Shown in pieces: positions 44,892 to 53,735 of a stretch of DNA of 64,000 bases. The position numbers were made by a program, and so were the translations under genes. Within the stretch, counting starts at the first letter, position 1; every line of letters begins with the position of its first letter. The DNA lies in assembly GCA_002709955.1 (NCBI GenBank), contig PAQY01000012.1, positions 443,679 through 507,678 on the forward strand. The letters run 5' to 3'. The DNA is from Rhodospirillaceae bacterium. GTDB taxonomy: Bacteria > Pseudomonadota > Alphaproteobacteria > UBA8366 > Aestuariispiraceae. The notes beneath the pieces were generated by a model. It was not told where the DNA came from, did not search any database, and was given only the letters and a program-made list of their open reading frames with translations.

Positions 44892-45626
44892 CTATTGCGT
44901 TGATATTGGCTGGGGCGATACCGCCCGGTCGCGTTTGCGCTCATACATGGCGGCATCGGCCTTGGCGAACAGGCTGTCGGCCTGGTCCTGCAGACCATAA
45001 GGCGCATAACCGAAGGATGCGCGAATGGGGATGCGCATGCCATTCCAGGGAACATCGCTGCAGTTCAGGATTTGATCCAATTTGCGAACCCGCAGCTTTG
45101 CCCCTTTGTCATCCGTGTCCGTCAGGATCAGGGCGAATTCATCCCCGCCAATGCGCGCAGCACTGTCGGTAAAGCGGGTATGCCGGTTCAGGATTGTGCC
45201 AACTGTGGCCAGCACCAGGTCACCAACCGCATGGCCGTGGCGATCATTGATGGCCTTGAATCCATCCAAATCTATCATCACCAGAACGCCCTGTTCCCCA
45301 TGGCGTTTGACCCGCGCCAGGGCTGTTTCCAGCGCCAGTTCAAAACCGCGCCGGTTCAGCAGGCCGGTCGTCTCATCCGTGCGCGACAGATGTTCCAATG
45401 TCGCGATGCGTCGCTGTGCATCGGTCAGGTTCTGGCGGGCCTCCTGCGCCAGGGTCAGCGCATCCCGCAGCATTTGACGGTAATTGCGTATTTCCGCCCA
45501 ATCGGTTGGATGGCCGTTCAGGCCGGATTGCTGATGTCCGTCGGGCGATACAATCCCCTGCCCACCGGGCGATACATTCCCTTGTGTGTCACTGACCAGA
45601 CGTAATGTTTCAACTGCTTGGACCAT
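44892..45626 (-). CDS. Diguanylate cyclase (GGDEF domain)
   Basis: 244 residues. The C-terminal half is a GGDEF domain with active-site RIGGDEFALIL and an inhibitory I-site RFTD five residues before it, so it should make c-di-GMP and be feedback inhibited. DETTGLLNRRGFELALETAL and IDLDGFKAINDRHGH precede it. The N-terminal ~75 residues have no clear domain, only a coiled helix (RQMLRDALTLAQEARQNLTD). GGAG lies 8 bases before ATG 45626. It lies 88 bases upstream of the M24 gene in the same direction. Confidence 0.92.
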   Translation of the reverse strand: MVQAVETLRLVSDTQGNVSPGGQGIVSPDGHQQSGLNGHPTDWAEIRNYRQMLRDALTLAQEARQNLTDAQRRIATLEHLSRTDETTGLLNRRGFELALETALARVKRHGEQGVLVMIDLDGFKAINDRHGHAVGDLVLATVGTILNRHTRFTDSAARIGGDEFALILTDTDDKGAKLRVRKLDQILNCSDVPWNGMRIPIRASFGYAPYGLQDQADSLFAKADAAMYERKRDRAVSPQPISTQ

Positions 45627-45836
45627 TATGCTCTCTCCCGTTCCTAAATGCCAATCTGGGGGAAACAGCGCAAAGTGCATGCCAAAGGTTAGATCCCCAA
45701 GAGTCCGGGCCTTTGCACGTCCTGGCCGCCAAATTGGCTTTTAGACGCATAAGAAGGCAGGATTTTCCTGCCCAGTTGCCCGGAATCGGATTCCTAGTGG
45801 TTGGGAATCAAAATGTAGTGTCGATCTTGTGTAGGG

Positions 45837-46511
45837 TTAGAAACGCTCCAGCCAGGGGCGCAATTCAACTTCCCAGGTCCAGGCGCTGCGATGTTGGCGG
45901 TGCAAATCCAGATAACTGCGCGCGATCGCCGTCGGGTCCAGTTTGTCATCTTCAGGGCAGGGACCTGTGGCAATGCTGCCATCAATGATGAAATGTCCAA
46001 CATGAATACCCAGGGGCTGCAATTCCCGCGCCATGGATTGGCACAACCCCCTCAAGGCAAACTTCCCCATCGCGAAGGTGGAGGAATTTGGATAGCCTTT
46101 TACGCTGGCAGATGCCCCGGTAAACAGGATCGACCCAGTGCCGCGGGGAATCATGCGCTTGGCCGCAGCCTGTCCAACCAGAAAGCCCCCAAAGCATGTT
46201 GTCTCTATCGCTTCTTTCACAGCGGCTGGGTCCAAATCCTGAACCGGGCCCCGCACCCGCTTTGAGGCATTGAAGACGACCAGATCGGGCACGCAGGGCA
46301 GGGCATTGAACAATGCCTCCACCTGATCCGGCTGGGACGCATCGCAGGCATGGGCAACCGCCCCTGTTTCCTGGCACAGTTCGTTCAGTTTTGATGGTGC
46401 GCGCGCGGCAAGATGAACTGCCATCCCCTGTTCATGACACAGACGGGTCAGCGCGGCACTAAGGCCGGATCCTGCGCCAACGATAAGAGCGGTTTCCTGT
46501 GCTGGTGCCAC
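45837..46511 (-). CDS. SDR-family oxidoreductase
   Basis: 224 residues, short-chain dehydrogenase fold. ALIVGAGSGLSAALTRLCHE is the nucleotide loop, LVVFNASKRV replaces the NNAG motif, LFTGASASVKGYPNSSTFAM gives a Ser but a Phe where the catalytic Tyr usually stands (TFAMGK), so the Tyr-x3-Lys becomes Phe-x3-Lys. This may reduce or change activity. The GTG at 46511 has GGAGG 8 bases upstream. Substrate unknown. Confidence 0.8.
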   Translation of the reverse strand: MAPAQETALIVGAGSGLSAALTRLCHEQGMAVHLAARAPSKLNELCQETGAVAHACDASQPDQVEALFNALPCVPDLVVFNASKRVRGPVQDLDPAAVKEAIETTCFGGFLVGQAAAKRMIPRGTGSILFTGASASVKGYPNSSTFAMGKFALRGLCQSMARELQPLGIHVGHFIIDGSIATGPCPEDDKLDPTAIARSYLDLHRQHRSAWTWEVELRPWLERF

Positions 46512-46632
46512 GTTTATTTCCTCCAAAGGATTTTTCAGAATAGTTAGGGTCGCGACCCTGCCCACCAGGACCGGACGGCAGCCGACAGGATACCTCTTAA
46601 AAGTAATAATATACTCATAAATTGGGGGAAGC

Positions 46633-47661
46633 ATGAGCAAACTGGATTTTGACGGCGCGCGCGTGGATGTGGATGCCGGTATCCTTCGGGATTTGGGACG
46701 GAATGTCTTGCGCGAAATCGGCTGTACGCCAGAAACAGCGGCCAGCGTCAGCAACCATTTGGTGGAGACGAGTCTGGCGGGCGTCGAATCCCATGGTGTG
46801 ATGCGCCTGTTGCAATATGTCGATCAATTTAGATCAGGATATATGTCTGCTGGCGCTGTGCCGACCGCGATGGAAACGCGCAGCGGCGTTTGGGAAATAG
46901 ACGGGGGTGGTGGTATCGGCATCCCGGCTATGGAACTGGCGATAGAGAAAGCAGTCTTGGCAACGCGACAATCAGGGTTGGTTGCTGTTGCGGTAAGGCA
47001 TTGCGGGCATACGGGGCGCATTGGCGCCTATGTCGAACGCGGTGCGGACGCCGGTTGCCTGACGATATGTATTGGCGGCGGGGGCAGACATAACTGGCGT
47101 CAGGTTGCGCCGTATGGCGGCAGTCGGGCGATTTTGCCAACCAACCCCTATGCGCTTGCTATGCCGGGTGGCAATCACGGACCGGTCGTTCTTGATTTCG
47201 CAACCTCCATCATTGCCGGTGGTTGGATATATGCGGCGAAAAATGCGGGTGCTTTGTTGCCGGAGGGGTGTCTGATTGATCGGGATGGACATCCCAGCCG
47301 TGATCCGGACGCTTACTTTAATGGCGGCGCCATCCTGCCCATGGGGGGCCCGAAAGGTTACGCGCTGGGTCTGATTGCAGAGCTGATCGGGGAGGCCATG
47401 TTGGGGCCATCCACAACTGAAATGAACTGGCTGATTTTGTGTCTGGACACGAAAATGTTCAAAGAACAAAGCGCATTGCATGCAACGGCTGAGGAAATTC
47501 TGACAGAGATACGCACCTGCCAGCCAGCGCCTGGCTTCGACTCGGTGCAAGTCCCTGGCGAGCGGGAACGCGCAGCGAAAGCGAAATCCAACGCGGTGGC
47601 GATTCCAGAGCCAACTTGGAATGATCTGCAAGCCCTGGCACAGCAGTTGGGGTGTGCCTAG
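46633..47661 (+). CDS. Ldh-family NAD(P)-dependent oxidoreductase
   Basis: 342 residues of the malate/L-lactate/sulfolactate family. SNHLVETSLAGVESHGVMRL is the conserved early segment with SHG, VAVRHCGHTGRIGAYVERGA keeps the expected His (unlike the paralog at 30685-31767), and RAILPTNPYALAMPGG and DGHPSRDPDAYFNGGAILP follow. It reduces a 2-oxo acid or the reverse. The end overlaps the convergent D-hydroxyacid dehydrogenase gene by 4 bases. Function in vivo is unknown. Confidence 0.85.
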   Translation: MSKLDFDGARVDVDAGILRDLGRNVLREIGCTPETAASVSNHLVETSLAGVESHGVMRLLQYVDQFRSGYMSAGAVPTAMETRSGVWEIDGGGGIGIPAMELAIEKAVLATRQSGLVAVAVRHCGHTGRIGAYVERGADAGCLTICIGGGGRHNWRQVAPYGGSRAILPTNPYALAMPGGNHGPVVLDFATSIIAGGWIYAAKNAGALLPEGCLIDRDGHPSRDPDAYFNGGAILPMGGPKGYALGLIAELIGEAMLGPSTTEMNWLILCLDTKMFKEQSALHATAEEILTEIRTCQPAPGFDSVQVPGERERAAKAKSNAVAIPEPTWNDLQALAQQLGCA

Positions 47662-48623
47662 ATGACCCGGCTGGGCAAAGGCTGACCCGCGAAATGGGCA
47701 GCCAGATTATCCAGGCATCTAAAACCCATATCGTTGCGGGTTTCCATCGTGGCCGACCCGATATGTGGCAACAGGAACGCATTGGGCAGGTCCAGATAGC
47801 GCGGGTCCAGTTTGGGTTCGCCGGTGAAGACATCCAGGCCTGCTGCAAATACTTTCCCTGATTTCAGCGCATCGATCAGCGCATCATCAACCACGACTGG
47901 ACCCCGCGCGGTGTTGGCGACAATCGCCCGGTCCGGCAGCAGGGCAATGCGCTCTGCATTCAACCAATGTTTGGTGTCTTCCGTCAGGGGACAGGTCAGC
48001 GCCAGAAAATCGCACAGGGGCAACATGTCTTCCGCCTTGGCATAGAAGGTCGCGCCCTGATCGTCACTGCCTTCCAGTTGGCGGCGATTGTGATACAGGA
48101 CGGTCATGTCAAATCCCTTGGCGCGCCGCGCGACGGCCTGGCCAATGCGCCCCATGCCCACAATGCCCAGCCGCTTACCGCTCATATGAACGCCCAGCAT
48201 GTCCCGGGGGGCCCATCGACCCCATTTCCCCGCCCGCAGGGTGGCTTCGGCGTCCTGCGCCATTCTGGCAGCCCCCAAAAGACACAGGATGGTCGTATCC
48301 GCCGTCGCATCGGTCAGCACGTCTGGCGTATTGGTGACGATCAGGCCGCGGGCCTTGGCCGCCGCTAAATCGATATGATCGCAGCCCACGGAAAAGGTCG
48401 CCAGAATCTCCACAGATTTTGGCAATGCAGCGATTGTTTCGGCATCCATTTTTTCGGTCGGACTGCAAATGATCGCACGACAGCCCTGGGCCCCAGTCAC
48501 AATTGCATCTGTGTCCATTGGTGCGTCGGTTTCGTTGGGCAGCGCATCAAATTCCGACCGGAACCGGGCTTCAACATCTTCCGGCATCAGGCGGGTGGCA
48601 AATACTTTGGGCAGATCAGACAT
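47658..48623 (-). CDS. D-2-hydroxyacid dehydrogenase (glyoxylate/hydroxypyruvate reductase type)
   Basis: 321 residues. The Rossmann loop is KRLGIVGMGRIGQAVARRAK, and the catalytic trio is Arg in NTARGPVVVDD, Glu in DVFTGEPKLDP and His in LLPHIGSATMETR. NRRQLEG after the second strand (YHNRR) suggests NADP use. Relatives of this group reduce glyoxylate and hydroxypyruvate to glycolate and glycerate. It is convergent with the Ldh-family gene. Confidence 0.88.
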   Translation of the reverse strand: MSDLPKVFATRLMPEDVEARFRSEFDALPNETDAPMDTDAIVTGAQGCRAIICSPTEKMDAETIAALPKSVEILATFSVGCDHIDLAAAKARGLIVTNTPDVLTDATADTTILCLLGAARMAQDAEATLRAGKWGRWAPRDMLGVHMSGKRLGIVGMGRIGQAVARRAKGFDMTVLYHNRRQLEGSDDQGATFYAKAEDMLPLCDFLALTCPLTEDTKHWLNAERIALLPDRAIVANTARGPVVVDDALIDALKSGKVFAAGLDVFTGEPKLDPRYLDLPNAFLLPHIGSATMETRNDMGFRCLDNLAAHFAGQPLPSRVI

Positions 48624-48830
48624 GGGATAGGCAACTCCTTCATCCTAAGAGAAAGACAGCTTAGGAGAACTATTCCGACCCGTCACGCCCCGTTATGGGA
48701 TGTCCAAGGATCGTAACTTGACCGATATGCAATTTGTCATTAGCGTTTCATTTATGGGGTTTGCGAACACCCCGTGAGGCGTCAGCCCAAGGATCGCGTC
48801 CTAAAGCCACTTATCTGGAAAGGGCGCATT

Positions 48831-49649
48831 ATGACGTCACCCACTGAAATAACACCACAACAACTCAATCGTCTTGTCGGGACACCAACCTGTCCCGTCA
48901 TTCTGGACGTTCGCATTGATGAGGATGTATCTCTGCATCCCAGCTTTATTCCTGGATCCCGTCGACAGAATTACACTTCCGTATCGGACTGGGCATCGGA
49001 ATATCAAGGGCAATCCGTTGTTGTCTCTTGCCACAAGGGCCTGAAACTCAGCCAGGGTGTTGCGGCCTTGTTGCGACACTACGGGATCGATGCACAGACA
49101 TTGGAAGGGGGGTATCTGGGATGGCTTGCTGCGCAGTTACCCCATGTCCCATTCACATCCTTGCCTGCGCTTGATGGTAAGGGGCGGACCCTTTGGGTGA
49201 CGCGGGCGCGTCCAAAGATTGATCGACTGGCCTGCCCCTGGCTGATTCGGCGCTTTGTTGATCGCGATGCAGTGTTCCTGTTCGTCGCCCCCGGTGAAGT
49301 CCAAAATGTTGCAGACCGTTTCGGGGCGACGCCATTTGATATCGATGATGTCTTTTGGAGTCATCGCGGTGAGACCTGTACGTTTGATACCATGCTGACG
49401 GAATTTGGGTTGACCACAGAACCTCTCGCGCGATTGGCAAGGATTGTGCGCGGTGCCGATACAGCGCGCCTGGATTTGGCACCAGAGGCTGCTGGACTAT
49501 TGGCAATCTCGCTTGGTTTATCGCGGCAATATAAGGATGATTTAGAACAGCTTGGTGCTGCGATGGGCGTTTATGATGCGCTGTATCGATGGTGCAGGGA
49601 TGCGACTTCAGAAACACATGATTGGCCCAATACAGCAGGTGCGGCATGA
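48831..49649 (+). CDS. chrB: Rhodanese-ChrB fusion, chromate resistance protein
   Basis: 272 residues. Residues ~8-110 are a rhodanese-like domain with Cys67 in VVVSCHKGLKLSQG. Residues ~118-265 match the ChrB C-terminal domain (RARPKIDRLACPWLIRRFVD, TPFDIDDVFWSHRGETCTFD). AAGGG lies 7 bases before ATG 48831. It overlaps chrA by 4 bases (ATGA). The ChrB domain is linked to chromate-responsive regulation; the rhodanese part may handle sulfur or bind the oxyanion (inference). Confidence 0.83.
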   Translation: MTSPTEITPQQLNRLVGTPTCPVILDVRIDEDVSLHPSFIPGSRRQNYTSVSDWASEYQGQSVVVSCHKGLKLSQGVAALLRHYGIDAQTLEGGYLGWLAAQLPHVPFTSLPALDGKGRTLWVTRARPKIDRLACPWLIRRFVDRDAVFLFVAPGEVQNVADRFGATPFDIDDVFWSHRGETCTFDTMLTEFGLTTEPLARLARIVRGADTARLDLAPEAAGLLAISLGLSRQYKDDLEQLGAAMGVYDALYRWCRDATSETHDWPNTAGAA

Positions 49650-50989
49650 CAGATACAGCGACGTCCCCACAAACAATGCCAAGCCTGGCAGAAGCCACGA
49701 AAGTCTGGTTTCGCATTGGGTGCCTGTCCTTTGGCGGCCCCGCAGGACAGATTGCGTTGATGCATCGCGAAGTAGTTGAAGATCATAACTGGATCGGCGA
49801 CCGACGGTTTCTGCACGCTTTAAATTTCTGTTCCCTGTTACCGGGGCCGGAAGCGCAGCAATTGGCGACCTATTTGGGATGGCTGATGCATGGCGCGATT
49901 GGCGGCTTAATTGCCGGTCTGCTGTTCATCATTCCGGGCGCAATTGTCATGATGGGCCTGTCGATTCTGTATGTGACGGCGGGGGAAGTGCCTGCCGTCT
50001 CTGCGGTTTTCTTTGGCTTGTCCTGCGCTGTCATCGCGATCGTCTTGAATGCCCTGTATAAGGTGGCCAAACGGGCCCTGCATGGGGCGATAGCCTGGGG
50101 GCTGGCCAGTGTTTCCTTTGCGGCCCTGTTCCTTCTGTCGGTTCCGTTTCCAATTGTCGTGATTACGGCCGCCTTGGTCGGCTTCCTGTTGCCTGGGCGT
50201 TTTCAGGGAGGCAAGCATGAGACAGAAGGCGGCGAAACCCCGGCGCTTTTGGATCATGTGATCGCGCAAAATCCAGGATTTATGGCGATGCGGGCGAAAG
50301 CGGCGCGCCGCGCCGGGCTGCTGTCGCTTTTTGCTTGGGGCGCGCCGGTCGTGGCACTGGTAATGCTGGGTGGCTTTTATGCGGATGTCGCCTTGTTCTT
50401 TTCCAAGATGGCGGTTGTGACATTTGGCGGGGCTTATGCCGTCCTGACCTATGTCGCGCAACAGGCGGTGGAAAGCTATGGTTGGTTGACACCAGACCAG
50501 ATGTTGACCGGTTTGGGGCTTGCGGAGACCACACCGGGCCCGCTGATACTGGTGCTGGAATTTGTCGGTTTTCTGGCAGGATATGCGGCCCAAGGGACGT
50601 TGTGGGCAGGCGTTCTGGCCGCCTGTGTCACGCTGTGGGTGACCTTTGCGCCGTGTTTCGCCTTCGTCTTTCTGGGCGCGCCTGCGATTGAGCGTTTACA
50701 GCAGAATCCCCGGCTGTCGGGTGCCTTGTCGGCAATTACAGCCGCAGTCGTCGGGGTTATTGCCAATCTGGCTTGTTGGTTTGGCCTTCGTATTCTGTTT
50801 ACCGACGTATCGGCTATACCATTCGGGCCATTTTCGTTGGATATGCCGGTTCTGACCAGCCTGGACATATCTGCGGTTCTCGTGACGGCCCTGGCGTTGT
50901 TGGCGGTGTTTCGATACGGGCTGGGCGTTATCGCCACACTGAGTATCTGTGCCGTCTTTGGATTGGGTCTGAAGCTAATCCTGGGTTAG
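49646..50989 (+). CDS. chrA: Chromate efflux transporter ChrA
   Basis: 447 residues, a two-repeat CHR-family transporter. The first repeat begins [20 protein letters not shown] and [20 protein letters not shown]; the second repeat has [20 protein letters not shown] and [20 protein letters not shown]. Chromate is expelled by proton motive force in known members, and members may also act on sulfate. The ATG overlaps the chrB stop. Its end overlaps dinB (minus strand) by 4 bases. Confidence 0.9.
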   Translation: MTDTATSPQTMPSLAEATKVWFRIGCLSFGGPAGQIALMHREVVEDHNWIGDRRFLHALNFCSLLPGPEAQQLATYLGWLMHGAIGGLIAGLLFIIPGAIVMMGLSILYVTAGEVPAVSAVFFGLSCAVIAIVLNALYKVAKRALHGAIAWGLASVSFAALFLLSVPFPIVVITAALVGFLLPGRFQGGKHETEGGETPALLDHVIAQNPGFMAMRAKAARRAGLLSLFAWGAPVVALVMLGGFYADVALFFSKMAVVTFGGAYAVLTYVAQQAVESYGWLTPDQMLTGLGLAETTPGPLILVLEFVGFLAGYAAQGTLWAGVLAACVTLWVTFAPCFAFVFLGAPAIERLQQNPRLSGALSAITAAVVGVIANLACWFGLRILFTDVSAIPFGPFSLDMPVLTSLDISAVLVTALALLAVFRYGLGVIATLSICAVFGLGLKLILG

Positions 50990-52272
50990 GTCCAGCCGCG
51001 TCCTTTTTTCACAGCGCTGTCGCCCAGTTTTTTGCGCACCGCATCCATGGCGCGTTCGATCTTTGCCCGTTTACCGGCATCGGGATCGCCCAGGTCAATT
51101 GGGTCGGCACCAGCCGGGTCGGTCAGTTCCGACATGCCAATGCCAATCAGGCGAAAGGCCCGGCCATCCGCTTCCTTGTCCAATAGGGGGGCCGCCGTGC
51201 GATACAGGGTTTCGGCCAGTTGACTGGGGTCGGTTAAGGTGCGGGATCGGGTGACCGTCTTGAAGCCATTGGTTTTCAGCTTCAGTGTCACGGTGCGCCC
51301 GGCATAATTCTTGGCCTTCATGCGGCGGGCAACCTTTTCACATAGGGGCCACAGGGCGTCTTTCAGTTTAGCCGCAGTGGAAATGTCGTCGTTGAAGGTT
51401 GTCTCGGCAGAGATGCTTTTGGTTTCTCCTTCCGGCTCAACACTGCGGATATCTTCTGCCCTGGCGAAATGATACAGCCGATTGCCCATCGCACCATACC
51501 GCCCGATCAGGTCAAATTTTTCATAGGCCGTCAGATCGCCAATGGTGTGGATTCCGTCTGCCTCCAAGGTCGCGCGCAAGGTCTTGCCCACCCCCCAGAT
51601 AATGCCAACCGGTTTTGTTTTCAGGAAGGAGACGGCTTCCTGCTGGCCAATCACGGCAAAGCCCCGGGGCTTGTCCAGGTCAGAGGCGATTTTCGCCAGG
51701 AATTTGTTATAGCTGAGCCCAATGGATGCCGTGACCCCGATTTCCTTTTCAATGCGTTTCACCAGATAGGCCAATGTCGCAGCGGGGGGACGGCCATGCA
51801 GGCGGGTCGTGCCGGTCAGGTCCAGGAATGCCTCGTCGATAGAAATTGGCTCAACCTGTGGGGTCATTTCCAGCATCATGGCGCGGATTTCCCGGCCAAC
51901 AGACGCATATTTCTCCATATTCGGGCGAATGACGACGGCATTGGGACAGGCCTTCAGGGCCTTGAACATCGGCATGGCAGACCGCACGCCATACAGCCTG
52001 GCAACGTAACAGGCGGCAGACACCACGCCGCGTTTTCCCCCGCCGACAAGCACAGGTTTATCGGCCAGGCTGGGGTCATCCCGCTTTTCGACAGAGGCAT
52101 AGAAGGCGTCGCAATCAATATGGGCAATCGATAGGCTGCTTAGTTCCGCATGCGCGATGACGCGGGGCGAATGACAGTGCGGGCACCGCTTTGGCATTTC
52201 CTCCAGCGTTGGGCGCGTTATCTGGTGCAGGCATTCCCGACACAGGAACAGGGGCGGCGGCGCATCCGTCAT
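50986..52272 (-). CDS. dinB: DNA polymerase IV with N-terminal zinc-ribbon-like extension
   Basis: 428 residues of the Y family. Catalytic acids are in [17 protein letters not shown] and [34 protein letters not shown] and [11 protein letters not shown]-type motifs follow (here [18 protein letters not shown]). A ~55-residue N-terminal addition contains CRECLH and CPHCHS, two CxxC pairs, like a zinc ribbon. It carries out error-prone lesion bypass. The ATG at 52272 overlaps the stop of the ROK kinase gene. No SOS box is seen near its start. Confidence 0.93.
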   Translation of the reverse strand: MTDAPPPLFLCRECLHQITRPTLEEMPKRCPHCHSPRVIAHAELSSLSIAHIDCDAFYASVEKRDDPSLADKPVLVGGGKRGVVSAACYVARLYGVRSAMPMFKALKACPNAVVIRPNMEKYASVGREIRAMMLEMTPQVEPISIDEAFLDLTGTTRLHGRPPAATLAYLVKRIEKEIGVTASIGLSYNKFLAKIASDLDKPRGFAVIGQQEAVSFLKTKPVGIIWGVGKTLRATLEADGIHTIGDLTAYEKFDLIGRYGAMGNRLYHFARAEDIRSVEPEGETKSISAETTFNDDISTAAKLKDALWPLCEKVARRMKAKNYAGRTVTLKLKTNGFKTVTRSRTLTDPSQLAETLYRTAAPLLDKEADGRAFRLIGIGMSELTDPAGADPIDLGDPDAGKRAKIERAMDAVRKKLGDSAVKKGRGWT

Positions 52273-53159
52273 TGCGCAGGCCATAACCACGCAGCACCCC
52301 GAACGCCACTGTCCGGGCCGTGTTTGTGGCACAGCAAGGGTGTGCTGACCGTATCAGAAAAGACGTATTTTCCCCACAGCGTCGGTACGTCCTTGTATAA
52401 ACTTTGAATACCAGACAGGCCGCCGCCCAGAACAATCGCATCAGGGTCCAGGATATTGATCACATGGGACAGGGCCCGGGCCAACCTGTTGGCATACAGG
52501 TTCAGGCTGGCCTGACGATGGGGCGAATCGGCGCGTGCAATTGTATCTGCGGGCACGATTTCTTCCGATGTCCTGGCATGGTGTTTCGCAAGACCGGGAC
52601 CGCTGAGATAGGTTTCGATACAGCCAGATTTCCCGCAATAGCAGGGCAGGGCGGGGTCTGATCCCGGTGTTGCCCAGGGCAAGGGGTTATGCCCCCATTC
52701 ACCGGCAATCGCGTTTGGACCGTTCAGCAAGGCCCCGTTGCTGACAATACCAGCCCCAACGCCGGTGCCCAGAATGACACCAAAGACAGTGCGGTATCCA
52801 GCCCCCGCACCATCAACCGCCTCGGATAATGCAAAGCAATCGGCATCATTGGCGATGCGCACCGGCCTGCCCAGAATCTGTGTCACATCCTGCAATAACG
52901 GTTTGCCGATCAACCAGGTGGAATTGGCATTCTTCACCAATCCCGTTGCGGGAGAAATGCTTCCAGGAATTCCAATCCCAACATGAATCAGTCCACGCGT
53001 GTCACCGGCCAAATGCCGCACTAAATCGCGCAGCATAAACAGTGTCGCCTGATAGTCTCCGCGTGGGCTTTCAACCCGGTGACGGGCCAGTATTTCGCCG
53101 TTCTGGTTCATCAGAATGCCAGATGTTTTTGTGCCGCCCAGATCCAACCCGATCCGCAT
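52269..53159 (-). CDS. ROK-family sugar kinase
   Basis: 296 residues. [18 protein letters not shown] is the ATP phosphate-1 motif and [13 protein letters not shown] the phosphate-2 region. The ROK zinc site is visible in GEWGHNPLP...[15 protein letters not shown], and [10 protein letters not shown] is the adenosine motif. Fructokinase, glucokinase and N-acetylglucosamine kinase all share this layout, so the sugar cannot be told. Translation is coupled to dinB by an ATGA overlap. The start 53159 is preferred over GTG/ATG codons just upstream. Confidence 0.87.
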   Translation of the reverse strand: MRIGLDLGGTKTSGILMNQNGEILARHRVESPRGDYQATLFMLRDLVRHLAGDTRGLIHVGIGIPGSISPATGLVKNANSTWLIGKPLLQDVTQILGRPVRIANDADCFALSEAVDGAGAGYRTVFGVILGTGVGAGIVSNGALLNGPNAIAGEWGHNPLPWATPGSDPALPCYCGKSGCIETYLSGPGLAKHHARTSEEIVPADTIARADSPHRQASLNLYANRLARALSHVINILDPDAIVLGGGLSGIQSLYKDVPTLWGKYVFSDTVSTPLLCHKHGPDSGVRGAAWLWPAQ

Positions 53160-53275
53160 CGCCCTTGTCCTATCTGTGTCTGGACGCAAAAAGCATCGCC
53201 ACCCCAGCTAATATGTTATAGAACACTTTATAGACAGCGTTCCATTGGTCAGTTGATTTCAATGTGTAAGCGGGT

Positions 53276-53316
53276 ACTGTACACAGTGTCGCTTTGAACC
53301 GATATAAAGATCGGTT
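53276..53316 (+). promoter_or_regulatory. Two inverted repeats upstream of divK
   Basis: ACTGT-AC-ACAGT (53276-53287) and a perfect AACCGAT-ATAAAG-ATCGGTT (53297-53316, 7-base arms) end 20 bases before the divK ATG. Size and position suit an operator over the promoter, but no known regulator consensus is matched. The AGGGGGC ribosome site follows at about 53327. Confidence 0.45.
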
Positions 53317-53336
53317 ATGTTCGGATAGGGGGCACT

Positions 53337-53702
53337 ATGGCCAAGACGGTTTTGATCGTTGAGGATAATGAACTCAACATGAAGCTGTTTCATGATTTGT
53401 TGGATTCAAAAGGGTATTCCATTCTTCAAACACGCGATGGTATGGAGGCCCTGAAAATTGCCCGCAGTGAGAAACCCGATTTAATCCTGATGGACATTCA
53501 ATTGCCGGAGGTTTCCGGCCTGGAAGTGACCAAATGGATTAAAGAGGATGATGATCTGAAACATATTCCGGTTATCGCGGTTACGGCATTTGCCATGAAA
53601 GGGGACGAGGAAAAAATCCTGGAAGGTGGTTGTGAGGCGTATATCGCCAAGCCAATTTCTGTGGCAAATTTCCTGTCCACAATTGAGAAATTTCTCGCCT
53701 GA
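53337..53702 (+). CDS. divK: Cell-cycle response regulator DivK
   Basis: 121 residues, single receiver domain, very similar to Caulobacter DivK. Phospho-acceptor Asp53 is in [40 protein letters not shown] is the typical start, and [11 protein letters not shown] and AYIAKPISV hold the Thr and Lys switch residues. DivK controls the PleC/DivJ and CckA pathway that regulates CtrA. It is directly upstream of pleD, as in many alphaproteobacteria. Confidence 0.95.
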   Translation: MAKTVLIVEDNELNMKLFHDLLDSKGYSILQTRDGMEALKIARSEKPDLILMDIQLPEVSGLEVTKWIKEDDDLKHIPVIAVTAFAMKGDEEKILEGGCEAYIAKPISVANFLSTIEKFLA

Positions 53703-53735
53703 TTTTAGGCGCGTGAGTGTAAGGATGCGAAGCGG

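Noticed and set aside
53160-53260. LexA/SOS box upstream of the ROK-dinB operon
   Set aside because: No GTTC-N7-GTTC pair is present; GAAC and GTTC occur but at wrong spacing.
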